Of a DNA stretch of 51,043 nt, positions 33,856-43,139 are shown piece after piece. Source of the stretch: Pseudomonas fluorescens. GTDB taxonomy: Bacteria > Pseudomonadota > Gammaproteobacteria > Pseudomonadales > Pseudomonadaceae. The notes below the pieces were generated by a model. That model was not told the origin of the DNA and made no database searches. It saw nothing but the letters and a program-made list of their open reading frames with translations. The stretch spans positions 1 through 51,043 of the forward strand of contig NZ_JAGGOG010000022.1 of NCBI RefSeq assembly GCF_018614655.1, read 5' to 3'. Numbering within the stretch: the first letter of the stretch is position 1; every line of letters starts with the position of its first letter. The position numbers and the translations under genes were made by a program.

Positions 33856-33886
33856 CCCTTTATAAAGCGATCCCTGCTTTATAGGG
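33856..33886 (+). promoter_or_regulatory. Candidate RNA switch hairpins in the pslA leader
   Basis: CCCTTTATAAAGC and GCTTTATAGGG form one hairpin around the loop GATCCCT. The loop bases ATCCCT (33870-33875) can instead pair with AGGGAT at 33883-33888 or with AGGGAT at 33924-33929, which is the pslA ribosome site. The alternatives exclude each other and suggest translational control. Confidence 0.45.
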
Positions 33887-33934
33887 ATGAACAGCCGAAT
33901 AGAGACGTCCTGGTGGTGCAACGAGGGATGATTC

Positions 33935-35374
33935 ATGAGTGAGAAGTCGTCGGTCGATAGTCTGTTTCTGACTCGTACCGGCTTTATCGAGTTTTTTGTG
34001 GTGTTCGTCAAATTGCTCCATGGTGCAACAGCGGTGTTGCCTGCGGTGGTCTTGTTGTTCTACCCGCAGCCTATGGAAGCAGAACTGCGTAACCACTTCC
34101 TCGGCCTGCTGCTGTTTTTCGCGACGCTGACCATTATTCTGTTCCAGGCCCTGGGGGTGTACTCCGAGGGTCTGTTCAGCAATCGCCTGCGCTTTCGGGT
34201 CATGTTGGTAGCCTGGACGTCGGCGTTCTGCATCCTGCTGTTCATGTATCAGATATTGCTGCTGTTCCCGCAGTTGAGCCCGCGCAACCTGATGTTCTGG
34301 TTCACCACCAGCCTGGGACTGTTCGGCGTTGAGCGCATCCTGATGCTGCGCCTGTATCGCAACCTGATGAAGAATGGCAAATACCTGCAACGCACGGTGA
34401 TTCTCGGCTTCACCGACACTGCCGTGCACGTTGCCGAGCACCTTTCGCGCAACAGTGATATCCGCTCCGGCCTGATCGGCTTTATCGACGACCGTACCGA
34501 GCGTATCCCCAAGGAGCTGAGCAACCTGCCCCTGCTGGGCAACACTCGCGACCTGGAAAAACTGATCCGTTCCGAGCAGGTCAACCAGGTGATGATCACC
34601 CTGCCCTGGGCCGCCGAGCAGCGTATCAACGGGCTGGTCAAGCGCCTGCGGCAGATGTCCGTCAACGTCATGCTGGTACCGGACATGGCCGCCCTGCGCT
34701 ATGGCCATAACCGCATCACCGATGTCGGCGGCATTCTGATGTTCAATACCTCGCAATTGCCCCTGCGCGGCTGGTCGCCGTTTATCAAGCGCTGCGAAGA
34801 CCTGCTGCTGGCCAGCCTCTGTCTGGTGGTGTTGTCTCCGCTGATGCTGGTGACGGCCATCACCATCAAACTCGACTCCAAGGGCCCGGTGTTGTTTCGC
34901 CAGAACCGTTTTGGCTACAACGACAATGTGATCCGGGTGTTCAAGTTCCGCTCGATGTACACCGATCAGACCGACCATAACGCCGACCGCCAGACCACCC
35001 GCGAAGACCCACGTATCACCCGGGTAGGTCGGATCATTCGCAAGACCAGCATCGACGAGCTGCCGCAGCTGTTCAACGTGCTGCTGGGCAACATGTCGAT
35101 GGTCGGCCCACGCCCTCATGCCACCGCCACCAAAGCTGCCGGTGTTCCTTTTGAGGAGGCTGTCAGCGAGTACAGCTCAAGGCACCGAGTCAAGCCGGGC
35201 ATCACCGGATGGGCCCAGATCAACGGCTATCGCGGTGAAACCGACACGCTCTACAAAATTCAAAAACGCGTCGAGTACGACTTGGAGTACATCTCCAAAT
35301 GGTCGGTATGGTTCGATTTGTACATCGTGTTCATGACGGTCCCTGCCGTTCTTTCCACCAAGGAAGTCTATTAA
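33935..35374 (+). CDS. pslA: Undecaprenyl-phosphate sugar-1-phosphate transferase PslA
   Basis: A 479-residue polyprenyl glycosylphosphotransferase that starts Psl repeat-unit assembly by loading the first sugar phosphate on the lipid carrier in the inner membrane. Four N-terminal helices (residues ~10-130) are followed by a nucleotide-binding-like domain (RTVILGFTDTAVHVAEHL). A fifth helix at ~290-310 precedes the catalytic domain with KFRSMYTDQ, TSIDELPQLFNVLLGNMSMV, GPRPH and KPGITGWAQINGYRG. Length matches PslA of P. aeruginosa. The ribosome site is GAGGGATGATTC before ATG 33935. It is the first of twelve closely packed genes; the next starts in its stop codon (TAATG). Confidence 0.93.
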   Translation: MSEKSSVDSLFLTRTGFIEFFVVFVKLLHGATAVLPAVVLLFYPQPMEAELRNHFLGLLLFFATLTIILFQALGVYSEGLFSNRLRFRVMLVAWTSAFCILLFMYQILLLFPQLSPRNLMFWFTTSLGLFGVERILMLRLYRNLMKNGKYLQRTVILGFTDTAVHVAEHLSRNSDIRSGLIGFIDDRTERIPKELSNLPLLGNTRDLEKLIRSEQVNQVMITLPWAAEQRINGLVKRLRQMSVNVMLVPDMAALRYGHNRITDVGGILMFNTSQLPLRGWSPFIKRCEDLLLASLCLVVLSPLMLVTAITIKLDSKGPVLFRQNRFGYNDNVIRVFKFRSMYTDQTDHNADRQTTREDPRITRVGRIIRKTSIDELPQLFNVLLGNMSMVGPRPHATATKAAGVPFEEAVSEYSSRHRVKPGITGWAQINGYRGETDTLYKIQKRVEYDLEYISKWSVWFDLYIVFMTVPAVLSTKEVY

Positions 35375-36834
35375 TGAATACCCTCAACGGATTAATCCCC
35401 TGCATCATTTCCGGTGGTTCGGGTACTCGTTTGTGGCCAGTATCCCGGCAGAACATGCCCAAGCCGTTCATGCGCATGCGCGACGACCAGAGCCTGTTGC
35501 AGAAGACCTTCCTGCGGGCCAGCCAGTTGCCTGGCGTGGAAAGCGTGTTGACGGTGACCAACCGTGACCTGCTGTTTCGCACCCTGGACGACTATCGCGC
35601 AGTCAACAAGACGCAACTGGGCCTGGACCTGTTGTTGGAACCTTTCGGCCGCAACACCGCCGCCGCCATTGCCGTGGCCGCGTTGCATGTGCAGGAGCAT
35701 TTCGGCGCCGATGCCCAATTGCTGGTAATGCCCGCCGATCATTTGATCCTTGATGAAAGCGCCTTTGCCGAGGCCGTGGCCCAGGCTCGCGACCTGGCCG
35801 AGGCTGGCTACCTGGTAACCTTCGGCATCCAGCCGGACCGTCCGGAAACCGGTTTTGGCTACATCGAACAAGGTGACGCCCTGAGCCAGGGCTTCCGGGT
35901 CAAGCGCTTCGTCGAGAAACCGGACCTGGCCACCGCCCAGACGTACCTGGAGGGCGGCAAGCACTTGTGGAACGCCGGGATGTTTTGCTTCAAGGCCGCC
36001 ACGCTGCTGGAAGAACTGGCCACCCATGCTCCCGCCGTACTGGACGCGGCCAAGGCGGCGCTTGACCACAGCCAGACCCTGACAAACAACCACTCCCGCC
36101 AGCGCGAACTGAATGCCGAAGGTTTCAGCACCGCGCCGGATATTTCCATCGACGTGGCCCTGATGGAAAAATCCGCCCAGGTTGCCGTGGTGCCCTGCGA
36201 TATCGGCTGGAGCGACATTGGTTCCTGGGAAGCCCTGCGCCAACTCACCCCCGGCGACGAACACGGCAATCAGGTCAACGGCGAAGCCATCCTGCATGAC
36301 GTACACAACTGCTACATCGACTCGCCCAAGCGCGTTCTCGGTGCGGTGGGCGTGCGCGACCTGATCATCGTCGATACCCCGGACGCGATCCTGATTGCCG
36401 ATGCCAATCGCAGCCAGGATGTGCGCTACATCGTGGCCGAACTCAAACGCCAGAACCATCCGGCGTTCAGCCTGCACCGCACCGTCACCCGGCCGTGGGG
36501 CACCTACACGGTGCTGGAAGAAAGCACCCGGTTCAAGATCAAGCGCATCGTGGTCAAGCCCAAGGGTTCACTGTCCCTGCAAATGCATCACCACCGCAGC
36601 GAGCACTGGGTAGTCGTCAGCGGCGCGGCCATGATCACCAATGGCGACCGTGAAATCCTGCTCAACATGAACGAGTCCACCTATATTCCAGCCGGGCACA
36701 AACATCGCCTGACCAACCCCGGCATCATCGACCTGGTGATGATCGAGGTGCAGAGCGGCGAATACCTGGGAGAAGACGATATTGTGCGGTTTGACGATAT
36801 CTACGGTCGGGCGCCTCAGGACGTAAACCCCTGA
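35374..36834 (+). CDS. pslB: Mannose-1-P guanylyltransferase / mannose-6-P isomerase PslB
   Basis: A 486-residue bifunctional type II enzyme that makes mannose-6-phosphate from fructose-6-phosphate and then GDP-mannose, the sugar donor for Psl. The N-terminal pyrophosphorylase signature SGGSGTRLWPVSRQNMPKPF is at about residue 14. The sugar-binding FVEKPD and GWSDIGSWEAL follow. The C-terminal cupin-type isomerase domain has RPWGTYTVLE and LQMHHHRSEHWVVVSG with the metal ligands near residue 410. The start is the ATG overlapping the pslA stop, not the upstream extension. It resembles AlgA/ManC, but the location makes PslB the right name. Confidence 0.93.
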   Translation: MNTLNGLIPCIISGGSGTRLWPVSRQNMPKPFMRMRDDQSLLQKTFLRASQLPGVESVLTVTNRDLLFRTLDDYRAVNKTQLGLDLLLEPFGRNTAAAIAVAALHVQEHFGADAQLLVMPADHLILDESAFAEAVAQARDLAEAGYLVTFGIQPDRPETGFGYIEQGDALSQGFRVKRFVEKPDLATAQTYLEGGKHLWNAGMFCFKAATLLEELATHAPAVLDAAKAALDHSQTLTNNHSRQRELNAEGFSTAPDISIDVALMEKSAQVAVVPCDIGWSDIGSWEALRQLTPGDEHGNQVNGEAILHDVHNCYIDSPKRVLGAVGVRDLIIVDTPDAILIADANRSQDVRYIVAELKRQNHPAFSLHRTVTRPWGTYTVLEESTRFKIKRIVVKPKGSLSLQMHHHRSEHWVVVSGAAMITNGDREILLNMNESTYIPAGHKHRLTNPGIIDLVMIEVQSGEYLGEDDIVRFDDIYGRAPQDVNP

Positions 36835-37742
36835 TGCGCATCTCGTTGATCATCCCCACCCGCAATGCGTCCAGCCATCTGGATCGACTGTTGCCCGCAC
36901 TGCGGATGCAAACCTTGCAGCCGGACGAAATGCTGGTGGTCGACAGCGCCTCAAGCGATAACACCGTGGCGCGTTTTCGCGAGTTTGGCGCCCGGGTCGA
37001 GGTGATCGACGCCAAGGACTTCAATCACGGCGGTACTCGTCGTTGGGCCAGCGAACACGTCGGCGGCGAAGCATTGATCGTCATGACTCAGGACGCGATC
37101 CCCGCCCATGCGCACACCTTCGCCAACCTGATCGATGAATTACAGCTCGACCCGCTCAACGGCGTCGCCTATGGACGCCAACTGCCCCACCCCGGCGCCG
37201 GCCTACTGGGCGCGCAATCGCGGCACTTCAACTACCCGGCCCAGAGCCGCAGCAAAAGCCTGGCCGATGTCCCGGAGCTTGGGATCAAGACCTGTTTCAG
37301 CTCCGACTCCTTTTCCGTGTACCGACGCAGCACCCTGGAAGCAGTGGGTGGTTTTCCAGCCGACGTGATCGGCAGCGAAGACGCCTACGTTGCCGCGCGC
37401 ATGCTGCTCGACGGCTACAAGGTGCGCTACGCCGCCGCCGAGGTTTATCACTCCCACGATTACGCTCTTATGGATGAGTTTCACCGTTACTTCGATATCG
37501 GGGTGTTCTACGGCCGTGAGCCGTGGATTCGCCAGGCATTTGGTGACGCTGGCGGTGAAGGTAAACGCTATGTACTGGCCGAACTTCGCGCGCTGCGCGA
37601 AGCCGGAGCCTTGCATCGCACACCGGAAGTCGTGGTGCGCAGTGCCTTTAAATTGCTGGGCTATCGCCTCGGCCACCTTGAACGCTACCTGCCCAAATCG
37701 CTCAAGCAGCGCCTGGGTATGTTCTCTACCTACTGGACTTGA
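36834..37742 (+). CDS. pslC: GT2 family glycosyltransferase PslC
   Basis: A 302-residue cytoplasmic inverting glycosyltransferase of the GT-A fold. The nucleotide-binding start is LIIPTRNASSHLDRLLPAL, then LVVDSASSDNT, and DFNHGGTRRWA, a segment typical of rhamnosyl-type GT2 enzymes. The metal-binding acidic motif is MTQDAIP. The start ATG overlaps the pslB stop (TGATG). In the psl pathway it would add one sugar to the lipid-linked unit; which one is not shown by the sequence. Some pseudomonad psl operons are thought to lack pslC, so its presence is useful for comparison. Confidence 0.9.
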   Translation: MRISLIIPTRNASSHLDRLLPALRMQTLQPDEMLVVDSASSDNTVARFREFGARVEVIDAKDFNHGGTRRWASEHVGGEALIVMTQDAIPAHAHTFANLIDELQLDPLNGVAYGRQLPHPGAGLLGAQSRHFNYPAQSRSKSLADVPELGIKTCFSSDSFSVYRRSTLEAVGGFPADVIGSEDAYVAARMLLDGYKVRYAAAEVYHSHDYALMDEFHRYFDIGVFYGREPWIRQAFGDAGGEGKRYVLAELRALREAGALHRTPEVVVRSAFKLLGYRLGHLERYLPKSLKQRLGMFSTYWT

Positions 37743-37748
37743 GCCGTC

Positions 37749-38543
37749 ATGAAGATTATCAACCGACGTTCCCGTCTTACCCTGCTCGGCCTCCTGAGTA
37801 CCTCAATCTGGCTGGCTGGCTGTTCGACCCCTGCGCGGGTGCCGCTTCCTGACAACGATACGCTCAAGGCCGGCCATCAAGCCGCGCTGACCCTGGCCGA
37901 TCTGCCGCCGGCGCAGGTGCTGATCCAGAGCGGTGATTCCCTGCGCATCGTGCGTGACGCCCAGGAGCCGGCTACTGCCGATGAGATGACGCTCTTTGTG
38001 GTGCGCCCTGACGGTGTGATCTCGATGCCCAACATCGGTCGGGTCAAGGCTGCATTACGCACGCCAGAGGACCTGGGCAAGGAGATCAGCGACAAGTTCA
38101 AACGCATCTACCGCGAGCCGGCGGTGACGGTAAACATCGCCAGCGCCCCGAGCAATCGCGTGTTTATCGGCGGCGCGGTGCCTAACCCGGCGTTCTTCAA
38201 CCTGGCGGGCCAGGTCAGCGTGGAGCAGGCGCTATTCAGTTCCGGCGGTGTGCTGCCGTCGGCGGACAGTTCCAACATTGCGCTGCTACGTACCGGGCCT
38301 GACGGCAAGTACAGGCTTTACTACATCGACGTGACCAGCATGTTGAAAGACCCGACGCATCCGTTGGTAACCTTGCAACGAGGGGATTTGATCTATGTGC
38401 CGCAGTCGACCATCGGTGCCACGGTGGAAGCGGTGGATATGTACTTCACCAAGCTGTTTCCGGTTAACAAAGGGGTTGGGCTGGGCTTGAATTATCAGCT
38501 CAATAACACGTCCGGCAATACCACCTACAACCTCAGCCCATGA
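37749..38543 (+). CDS. pslD: Outer-membrane polysaccharide export lipoprotein PslD
   Basis: A 264-residue Wza-like secretin for exopolysaccharide. The signal peptide ends in WLAGC with lipidated Cys25. The polysaccharide-export domain follows: VLIQSGDSLRIVRD, RPDGVISMPNIGRVKA, and two ligand-binding loop regions around VFIGGAVPNPAFFNL and GDLIYVPQS. It lacks the long C-terminal helix of E. coli Wza, as PslD does. It lies 6 bp after pslC. It would form the channel for the polymer together with PslE in the inner membrane. Confidence 0.92.
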   Translation: MKIINRRSRLTLLGLLSTSIWLAGCSTPARVPLPDNDTLKAGHQAALTLADLPPAQVLIQSGDSLRIVRDAQEPATADEMTLFVVRPDGVISMPNIGRVKAALRTPEDLGKEISDKFKRIYREPAVTVNIASAPSNRVFIGGAVPNPAFFNLAGQVSVEQALFSSGGVLPSADSSNIALLRTGPDGKYRLYYIDVTSMLKDPTHPLVTLQRGDLIYVPQSTIGATVEAVDMYFTKLFPVNKGVGLGLNYQLNNTSGNTTYNLSP

Positions 38544-38619
38544 TCATGGCGCAGGTTTGGTATCACTCGAACCTGCTGACTCCATCCGGCATACAACACT
38601 TATTCAACGGAGTGATCCT

Positions 38620-40599
38620 GTGATCGAAATCCGCTCTCTACGCGACTTGCTGCGGTTGTTCTTCATTTTCCGCCGCGAATTCAAGCTGGCAGTGATCACC
38701 ACCATCGTGGTCGCCGTGCTGGGTGCCTTCCTGTTGCCGGCTCGTTATGAGTCCGATGCACGCTTGCTGGTCAAGCCGGGGCGGGATAACACCACGGTGC
38801 CCATCGAAGCCGGCAACCGTCAGACGCTGATTGCTCCGAGCACCCAGCACGACCCCATCGTTGACGAGGAGAAAATGCTCACCGGTCGGCCTATCGTGCA
38901 CATCGTTGCCGAGCGCTACCTGGCCATGACCTCCGAGCCGCCGCAAGGGTTCTGGAAAACCACCAAGTTCTACGTCAAGAAGGCCGTCGGCACCGTAATC
39001 GATGGCATACGCAGCGTGCTGCAGTTTATCGGCCTGGCCGAGAAGCAAAGCCCGCTGGAGCGCTTGGCAACCGGGCTGGAAAAAAACTTTAAGGCCAGCC
39101 ATGAACCCGGTTCCTCGGTGATCGAAATATCCTTCACCTGGGACGACCCGGCAGTCGCGCAAAAAGTCGTGCAGACCTGGGTCGATGCCTACCTCGAAGA
39201 GCGGGCACGAATCCTCGGGCGCAAGAGCCTGCATACCTTCTATGAAACCGAAGGGGCCAAGGTCGCCGCAACCATCCTGGGTCTCAAGGAAGAACTGCAA
39301 GGCCGCTTGAAGCAGATCGATTCGATCAGTGTCCAGGCGCGCCTGGAAAACCTCACCAGCCAGATCGACCGCATCACCGACGCTAAAGTCGGCGCGCAAA
39401 ACCAGCTCTCGGGGATTCGCAGCTTCCTGGTCAACGCCGCCCAGCAGATCAAAAACCAGCCTTCCGAAGTGGTGACGATGCGGGAAACCAGCCTCAACCC
39501 CACCCAACTGGACCTCAAACGCCAGCTCAACACCTTGCAAGTAGAACGTGCGCGCCTGCTGCGTACTTACCTGCCGGGTACGCCACAAGTCAGCCAGGTT
39601 GAACAGAACATCCGCGACCTGGAAGCCTTGAGCGCCCAGGAGGCCACCCGCCTGGAGCGCTCGCAAAACAGCGCGCCCAACAGCCTGGTAATCAACGTCA
39701 AACAGCAAGTGATCGATGCCCAATTGCAGGAGCGCAAGCTGGCCGGGCAAATCGAAGACTACGACAAGACCCTCAATGCCCTGCGCACCGAGCGTGACCG
39801 GGTGATGACTGAGGAGCCAGAGCTCAATCGCCTGACCCAACAACTGCACACCGCCGAGAAAAGCTATGCGCTGTACTCGGAAAACCTTGAACAAGCGCGC
39901 ATCGACCACGAACTGGACAGCAGCCAGATCAGCAACATTGCCTTGATCGAACACGCCACCCTGAACCCGGCGCGAGTGTTCCCCAAAAGCTTGCTGATTC
40001 TGCTGTTCACCATCCCGGCCGGCTTCGCCGTGGGCCTGCTGACCATCTACGTGCTGTACCTGCTGGACCAACGCATCCACGACGGCGCGCGGCTGCAAGA
40101 GGTCTTCCATGTACCGCTATGGAGCAGCATCCCCGACGTGCACGACGCAACACCTGCCGCGCTGACCGCGAGTATTTATCGTCTGTATAGCCTGCTGCCC
40201 ACCGACCGCATAGCCAGCGAGGGCTTTGCCCTGGGACTGACCTCGGCGCGCCATGGCGAAGGCGTGACATTCATCATCGAGCAGTTGAAAGACCTGCTGG
40301 TAGAACGTGGTCATCAGGTCACGGTCAACGGCACACAAGCGGCGCAACCGGGTGAAGTATTGCTGCTGGACGCCTCTGCCCTGTCGTCCAACCCGCAGGC
40401 GTTCCTGACCTTGCGCCGCGCCAACCAGATTGTGCTGGTGATCGAGGCCCGCACCAGCACCGTGCCAACCATTGAGAATGCCCTGTCGCTGCTGACCACC
40501 GCGTTCGGCAAGGTCGACGGGATCATTCTCAACCGTCGCCGCTTTGAAGTGCCGGCCAACGTCCTGGCACGGATCAACAGCTGGCGTGGAGCAGCCTGA
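38620..40599 (+). CDS. pslE: Chain-length/co-polymerase protein PslE (Wzc-like, kinase-degenerate)
   Basis: A 659-residue inner-membrane protein. One helix lies at about 21-42 (LAVITTIVVAVLGAFLLP), a Wzz domain follows, then a long periplasmic coiled coil (~200-420). A second helix is near 465-490 (ILLFTIPAGFAVGLLTIYVL). The cytoplasmic tail resembles a tyrosine-autokinase domain, but the Walker A is broken: TSARHGEGVTFI has Val where the catalytic Lys should be, and no Tyr-rich tail is seen. So it controls chain length without being an active kinase in its own right. GTG 38620 has GGAG upstream and is preferred over the longer frame from 38557. Confidence 0.9.
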   Translation: MIEIRSLRDLLRLFFIFRREFKLAVITTIVVAVLGAFLLPARYESDARLLVKPGRDNTTVPIEAGNRQTLIAPSTQHDPIVDEEKMLTGRPIVHIVAERYLAMTSEPPQGFWKTTKFYVKKAVGTVIDGIRSVLQFIGLAEKQSPLERLATGLEKNFKASHEPGSSVIEISFTWDDPAVAQKVVQTWVDAYLEERARILGRKSLHTFYETEGAKVAATILGLKEELQGRLKQIDSISVQARLENLTSQIDRITDAKVGAQNQLSGIRSFLVNAAQQIKNQPSEVVTMRETSLNPTQLDLKRQLNTLQVERARLLRTYLPGTPQVSQVEQNIRDLEALSAQEATRLERSQNSAPNSLVINVKQQVIDAQLQERKLAGQIEDYDKTLNALRTERDRVMTEEPELNRLTQQLHTAEKSYALYSENLEQARIDHELDSSQISNIALIEHATLNPARVFPKSLLILLFTIPAGFAVGLLTIYVLYLLDQRIHDGARLQEVFHVPLWSSIPDVHDATPAALTASIYRLYSLLPTDRIASEGFALGLTSARHGEGVTFIIEQLKDLLVERGHQVTVNGTQAAQPGEVLLLDASALSSNPQAFLTLRRANQIVLVIEARTSTVPTIENALSLLTTAFGKVDGIILNRRRFEVPANVLARINSWRGAA

Positions 40600-41780
40600 T
40601 GCGGATTGCGCTGCTGGCACCGCTGCCACCCGAACAAACCGGCATTGCCGACTACGCCGCGCACTTGTGCAACGCGCTGGTCGAGCTGGGCATTGAGGTG
40701 CTCACACCGCTCAAGGGCTGTCACGACCCGGCTGAGCTGCAGCGCCGGCTGCGCGTGTTTGACTGGAGCAGCGTGGACCTGGTCCATGCTGAGCTGGGCG
40801 GTGGACGCTTCGCAGAATTCCAGGCGCTGGATTACTTGCGCCAGACTCACCCGCAGCTGCCGCTGACTGCCACCGTGCATGACCCGGAGCGATTGATCTG
40901 GCGCCGGGCCCAATTATTCTTCCCGCTGACCTTGCTCGAACGCCTGCCCCATCCGATGCCTCAGGCGGCAGCGTTACTGGCCGACCCGTTGACCCTGCAT
41001 GAAGAACGGCGAGTGGCCAAGCACATGCGTCGCCTGATCACCCTCACCCGCCTGGGCGGCGACTGCTTGCGCCAGCGCATGGGGTTACGTGCGGACCAGT
41101 CGGCGGTCATTGCCCACGGCAACCTGGTCATTGCGCCGGTGGCACTGCCGCCGATGGAACCCTTGCGTCTGCTGTATTTCGGCTTTATCTATCGTGGCAA
41201 AGGCATCGAGGACTTGCTTGAAGCCCTGGCGCGCGCCCTGTCGGCCAACCCTCAATGCCGTGGCCAGGTACGCCTGACCCTGGCCGGAGGCACGGCGCCG
41301 GAAATGACGTTCGACCCAGCCGGTAATTACCTGGAAGGCTTGCGCCAGCAGATCGACGCGTTGCACCTCGGTGACGTGGTGGATTGGCAACTGGACCTGC
41401 CCTCGGCCGACATCGCACGCACGATCCAGGATCACCATGTGATGGTGCTTCCCTACCGCGAGTCGAAAAAACTCGGCTTTTTGGGGCAGATGCGCGGCAC
41501 CAGCGGCGCCCTGTCCTGGGCCAATGCTTGCGGGCGTGGCGTGATCACCTCAAATGCACGGGCCTTTGCCGAAGAAGTGGCCGCTGGTAATGGCGTCACT
41601 TATCAGCAAGGTGATATCGACTCGTTGAGTGATGCCCTGAGCCGTTTGATGCTGGACCCGCAACAGGTTCGCCAGTGGGCCGACCAGGCCGCTGAAATCG
41701 GTCGGCAACGTCAATGGCCTAACACGGCCCAGCGTTTTGCCGAATTGTTCCAGGCTGCATGTAAGGAGCTATCCCGATGA
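40599..41780 (+). CDS. pslF: GT4 family glycosyltransferase PslF
   Basis: A 393-residue GT-B-fold transferase. The N-terminal acceptor domain begins ALLAPLPPEQTGIADYAAHL, and the C-terminal donor domain has YFGFIYRGKGIEDLLEAL and VMVLPYRESKKLGFLGQ. The conserved glutamate region is less obvious than in most GT4 enzymes. The start overlaps the pslE stop (TGATG) and its end overlaps pslG by 4 bp. It would extend the lipid-linked Psl repeat in the cytoplasm. Linkage and sugar cannot be told from the sequence. Confidence 0.9.
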   Translation: MRIALLAPLPPEQTGIADYAAHLCNALVELGIEVLTPLKGCHDPAELQRRLRVFDWSSVDLVHAELGGGRFAEFQALDYLRQTHPQLPLTATVHDPERLIWRRAQLFFPLTLLERLPHPMPQAAALLADPLTLHEERRVAKHMRRLITLTRLGGDCLRQRMGLRADQSAVIAHGNLVIAPVALPPMEPLRLLYFGFIYRGKGIEDLLEALARALSANPQCRGQVRLTLAGGTAPEMTFDPAGNYLEGLRQQIDALHLGDVVDWQLDLPSADIARTIQDHHVMVLPYRESKKLGFLGQMRGTSGALSWANACGRGVITSNARAFAEEVAAGNGVTYQQGDIDSLSDALSRLMLDPQQVRQWADQAAEIGRQRQWPNTAQRFAELFQAACKELSR

Positions 41781-43114
41781 ACACTTCCATTCGCCCTTGG
41801 GCGCGTTTCCTGCCACTGACGCTGGTCCTGGCCGTCGGCAGCACCCTGTTGCTGAGTGAAACAGTCGACGCCGAACCGGTGAACCTTGCACCTCAGCGTA
41901 CCGTGGTTTGGAAGGATTTCCTGGGGGTAAACGCGCACTTCCTGTGGTTCAAGCCAGAGCAATACCGCAAGCAAATCAGCCGGTACCAGAAGCTGGGGCT
42001 GAACTGGGTGCGGGTCGACCTGCATTGGGATCGCCTGGAGCCTCAGAAGCAGGACTATCAACTGAGCACCCTCGACGAACTCGACAACACCCTCACCGAG
42101 GAGAACATCCGCTCGGTGTTCTACCTGGTGGGCTCAGCGCCGTTTATCACCACTGCGCCCAAGGGTGCGCCGTTTCAGGACCAATACCCGCCCCGGGACG
42201 TCAGCGTGTATGCCCTGCGCCTGGCGATGCTCGCCAAGCGCTATCCGCATATCGACGCCTGGCAGGTCTGGAACGAACAAAACCTGCCCAATAACTGGCG
42301 CCCCGAAGTGAACGCCAAGGAATACGGGCATCTGTTACTGGCCAGCCACCAGGCGCTGAATCTCGCCGCGCCGGGCAAGACCCAGGTGATGGGTGGCATG
42401 GGGTACTACAGTCAGATGCCGCCCCGTGGCAAAACCCTGATGTTCGAAGCGTTGGGCGCGCTGGGGGTACAAAGCCTAGGCATGGTCGCGGCCTATCACC
42501 CTTACACGATGACCCCGGAAACCGATGAGCCCGGCAAGAACGAAGTGCTACTGCGGGGCAACCAGCTCAATACATTGCTGCACAACGCCGGGATCAAGGA
42601 CGTATGGGCCACCGAATGGGGATGGTCCAGCTATGCCGGGCCCAAGGAAATGCAGCGCCTGATCGGTGTCGACGGCCAAGCCGACTACACCTTGCGCCGC
42701 CTGGCGCTGATGGCGTCCCAGGACTACCAGAAGATCTTCCTGTTCGCCCTTTCGGACCTGGATGGACGGGCCTCGGCGCGGGACCAGCATTACGGCCTGC
42801 TGGACCTCAACGGTGAGCCAAAGCCCGTCTATACCGCCCTTGCGCGCTTCCTGGAAATCACCGGCGCACGTCTCAAGCCCGGCGCCACGCCGACACTCAA
42901 AGACGCTCCGAAAAACCTGTACAGCGTCGCGTGGACCCGCGACGACGGTAAACACCTGTTGATGTACTGGAGCGCCGACGGCACAAATATCACCCTGCCC
43001 GAGGTACACAGCGCCGAACTGATTGACCCGCTGACCGGCGTCCGGCAAACCCTTGACGATGGCAACGGTATCCGCCCACCGGTCAAACCGACGTTGCAGA
43101 TATTGGTGTGGTAA
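41777..43114 (+). CDS. pslG: GH39 glycoside hydrolase PslG
   Basis: A 445-residue retaining glycosidase that cuts Psl polymer in the periplasm. The N-terminal hydrophobic segment (residues ~11-28) acts as signal or anchor. The catalytic barrel has the acid/base glutamate in QVWNEQNLPNNW near residue 165 and the nucleophile in WATEWGWSSY near 277, both intact. Start ATG overlaps the pslF stop. In P. aeruginosa PslG trims the polymer and its overproduction disperses biofilm. A 25-bp gap follows before pslH. Confidence 0.92.
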   Translation: MNTSIRPWARFLPLTLVLAVGSTLLLSETVDAEPVNLAPQRTVVWKDFLGVNAHFLWFKPEQYRKQISRYQKLGLNWVRVDLHWDRLEPQKQDYQLSTLDELDNTLTEENIRSVFYLVGSAPFITTAPKGAPFQDQYPPRDVSVYALRLAMLAKRYPHIDAWQVWNEQNLPNNWRPEVNAKEYGHLLLASHQALNLAAPGKTQVMGGMGYYSQMPPRGKTLMFEALGALGVQSLGMVAAYHPYTMTPETDEPGKNEVLLRGNQLNTLLHNAGIKDVWATEWGWSSYAGPKEMQRLIGVDGQADYTLRRLALMASQDYQKIFLFALSDLDGRASARDQHYGLLDLNGEPKPVYTALARFLEITGARLKPGATPTLKDAPKNLYSVAWTRDDGKHLLMYWSADGTNITLPEVHSAELIDPLTGVRQTLDDGNGIRPPVKPTLQILVW

Positions 43115-43139
43115 CGCACTCAGGTATGGAGAGCAGCAC

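Larger units (their letters stand above)
33347..33934. other. 588-bp noncoding leader between inhA and pslA
   Basis: No convincing gene is seen on either strand. The stretch is more AT-rich than its flanks. It holds two hairpins that look like terminators for a leftward transcript (33574-33608 and 33454-33480), a TTGACA box near 33748, and a hairpin-rich segment just before pslA (33856-33886). A long regulated leader is normal for psl operons. Confidence 0.7.

Noticed and set aside
33860..35119. 419-codon frame antisense to pslA
   Set aside because: Gln/His-rich antisense shadow of a clear sugar transferase gene.
38638..40110. 490-codon frame antisense to pslE
   Set aside because: Shadow of a well-supported Wzz-type protein; no motif of its own.
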